Positions 14,437 through 15,362 of a stretch of 15,362 bases of DNA are shown here, in pieces. The first letter of the stretch is position 1; each line of letters opens with the position of its first letter. Both the position numbers and the translations under genes were made by a program. The DNA is from an uncultured Tissierellia bacterium (GTDB lineage Bacteria > Bacillota > Clostridia > Tissierellales > Peptoniphilaceae): assembly GCA_902489375.1 (NCBI GenBank), contig CABTZP010000023.1:1-15362 (forward strand). The letters are read 5' to 3'. Below the pieces are notes generated by a model. The model was not told the DNA's origin and did not search any database. It saw nothing but the letters and a program-made list of their open reading frames with translations.

Positions 14437-15061
14437 TTTTCTCTCTTTCTTCCACAAGAGCGTTGTCCACCTCATGATATAGGGTCTCAAGATCCTTTTC
14501 ATTATACAGGATTTTATCGGATAAGCGCTTTTTCTTTTCTAAGGGCATTTGCGAACGGATTCGGGTCAAGGCTTCTTCTCTTGAGAGCCCATTTCTTCTT
14601 TCCAGCCGTTTGGACTGGGTATCTTCGCTTGCCGCGACGAGCCAGATTGAGTCAATGGTTAACCGGTCTCTTAAGGGACCCATTTCGAACAGGAGGGGAA
14701 TATCAAAAAAAACCAGTCCTTCTTTGAAATCCTCAACGGGAATCGAATGGAATTTTTCCATGAAAACTTGAAAAATGATCGGATGCGTTAAGCTGTCGAG
14801 TTCTTTTCTTTTTTTGGGATCCTGAAAAACCAGATCCGCGAGTTTTTCGCGGTCGATCTCGTTTTTTTCAGAAAGAATCTTCTCCCCAAAATGTTCAATA
14901 AGAGCCCAATAGGCAGGTCCATTTTTTTTCATCGCCTGATGATAAGCCTGATCCGCGTCGAGGACAATATATCCTTTTTTTCTTAAATAGCTGGTCACTT
15001 CTGACTTTCCTGAGGCAATGCCCCCGGTTAAGCCAATCACATAGGGTTTTTTATTTTGCAT
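14429..15061 (-). CDS. coaE: Dephospho-CoA kinase
   Basis: A 210-residue P-loop kinase performing the last step of coenzyme A synthesis, the ATP-dependent 3'-phosphorylation of dephospho-CoA. The Walker A is GGIASGKS (13-20), followed by the conserved VLDAD segment (about 33-37), LTHPII (about 92-97), and FDIPLLFE (about 118-125), all hallmark positions. Length is normal. The start overlaps the polA stop by 11 bases and its own 3' end overlaps the transglycosylase start. polA followed by coaE is a common Firmicutes order. Confidence 0.97.
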   Translation of the reverse strand: MQNKKPYVIGLTGGIASGKSEVTSYLRKKGYIVLDADQAYHQAMKKNGPAYWALIEHFGEKILSEKNEIDREKLADLVFQDPKKRKELDSLTHPIIFQVFMEKFHSIPVEDFKEGLVFFDIPLLFEMGPLRDRLTIDSIWLVAASEDTQSKRLERRNGLSREEALTRIRSQMPLEKKKRLSDKILYNEKDLETLYHEVDNALVEEREKNA

Positions 15062-15362
15062 CGAACCAACTCTTTGCGATATGGGTATCCGCTTCCAGTT
15101 TCACTTCAAATTTGACTATATTTTCCATGATTTCTTTCACTTCCTTCGAAAGGCTTTCCGCAATGTCTTCGTTCGCTTCGACAATCAGCTCATCGTGAAT
15201 TTGAAGAACCAGCCTTGCTTTGCCCTGATAATTCTTTTGAATCAGCTCATCCACCTGAATCATGGCCAGCTTAATAATGTCCGCTGCGGTCCCTTGGATG
15301 GGGGTGTTTAAAGCGACCCGCTTTCCAAAAGAACGGATATTAAAATTGTCGCTCGAAAGTTC
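15051..15362 (-). CDS. polA: DNA polymerase I, C-terminal 103 residues
   Basis: Partial: the 5' part is beyond the window edge and the frame is open to the last base. The visible end of the palm/fingers polymerase domain contains RSFGKRVALNTPIQGTAADI, the conserved family A segment following motif B, and motif C as VLQIHDELIVEA with the catalytic HDE. It ends ADTHIAKSWFDAK, as PolA proteins do. Family A polymerase fills gaps and removes RNA primers during replication and repair. Whether the 3'-5' exonuclease domain is intact cannot be seen here. Confidence 0.97.
   Translation of the reverse strand, partial: ELSSDNFNIRSFGKRVALNTPIQGTAADIIKLAMIQVDELIQKNYQGKARLVLQIHDELIVEANEDIAESLSKEVKEIMENIVKFEVKLEADTHIAKSWFDAK

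Overview
All 15.4 kb are read from the minus strand, so transcription runs from high to low coordinates. The window looks like chromosomal core from a low-to-moderate GC anaerobic member of the Bacillota (Clostridia, Eubacteriales type). The grounds are the rnfCDGEAB order typical of acetogens and other clostridia, the NusG-domain-II plus Gx-transporter pair, a clostridial radC-mreBCD-PBP2 cluster, and the Firmicutes rplU-prp arrangement with an L21 leader. I cannot name a genus from sequence alone.

Layout in transcription order: the 3' end of polA, then coaE and a membrane-anchored lytic transglycosylase (15362-13777), overlapping or nearly so. A strong sigma-A type promoter then drives a tRNA-Leu(GAG) gene, which ends in an intrinsic terminator (13678-13504). 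Directly after it comes the six-gene rnf operon (13473-8469), encoding the membrane ferredoxin:NAD+ oxidoreductase, closed by a strong bidirectional terminator (8452-8414). A second long run (8295-554) holds a NusG-domain-II protein, a Gx-family membrane protein, radC, mreB, mreC, mreD and a very large PBP2 (mrdA); these link to envelope growth and rod shape. After a new promoter and an L21-type leader come rplU (ribosomal protein L21) and the start of prp, the protease expected to process L27, cut by the window edge.

Functionally there are three blocks. Rnf couples ferredoxin oxidation and NAD+ reduction to ion pumping. The MreBCD/PBP2 elongasome directs side-wall peptidoglycan synthesis. 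The rplU-prp block serves ribosome assembly. No mobile element, CRISPR array, phage gene or defence system is visible, and I see no plainly new system. The points worth a second look are divergences inside known families: an MreB with a degenerate phosphate-2 loop, a PBP2 with about 350-400 extra residues in its N-terminal half, an RnfG with an altered flavinylation motif, an RnfB whose last ferredoxin module seems reduced to one cluster, and two regulatory arrangements (the rnfC start crowded against a tRNA terminator, and a possible Shine-Dalgarno switch before rplU).
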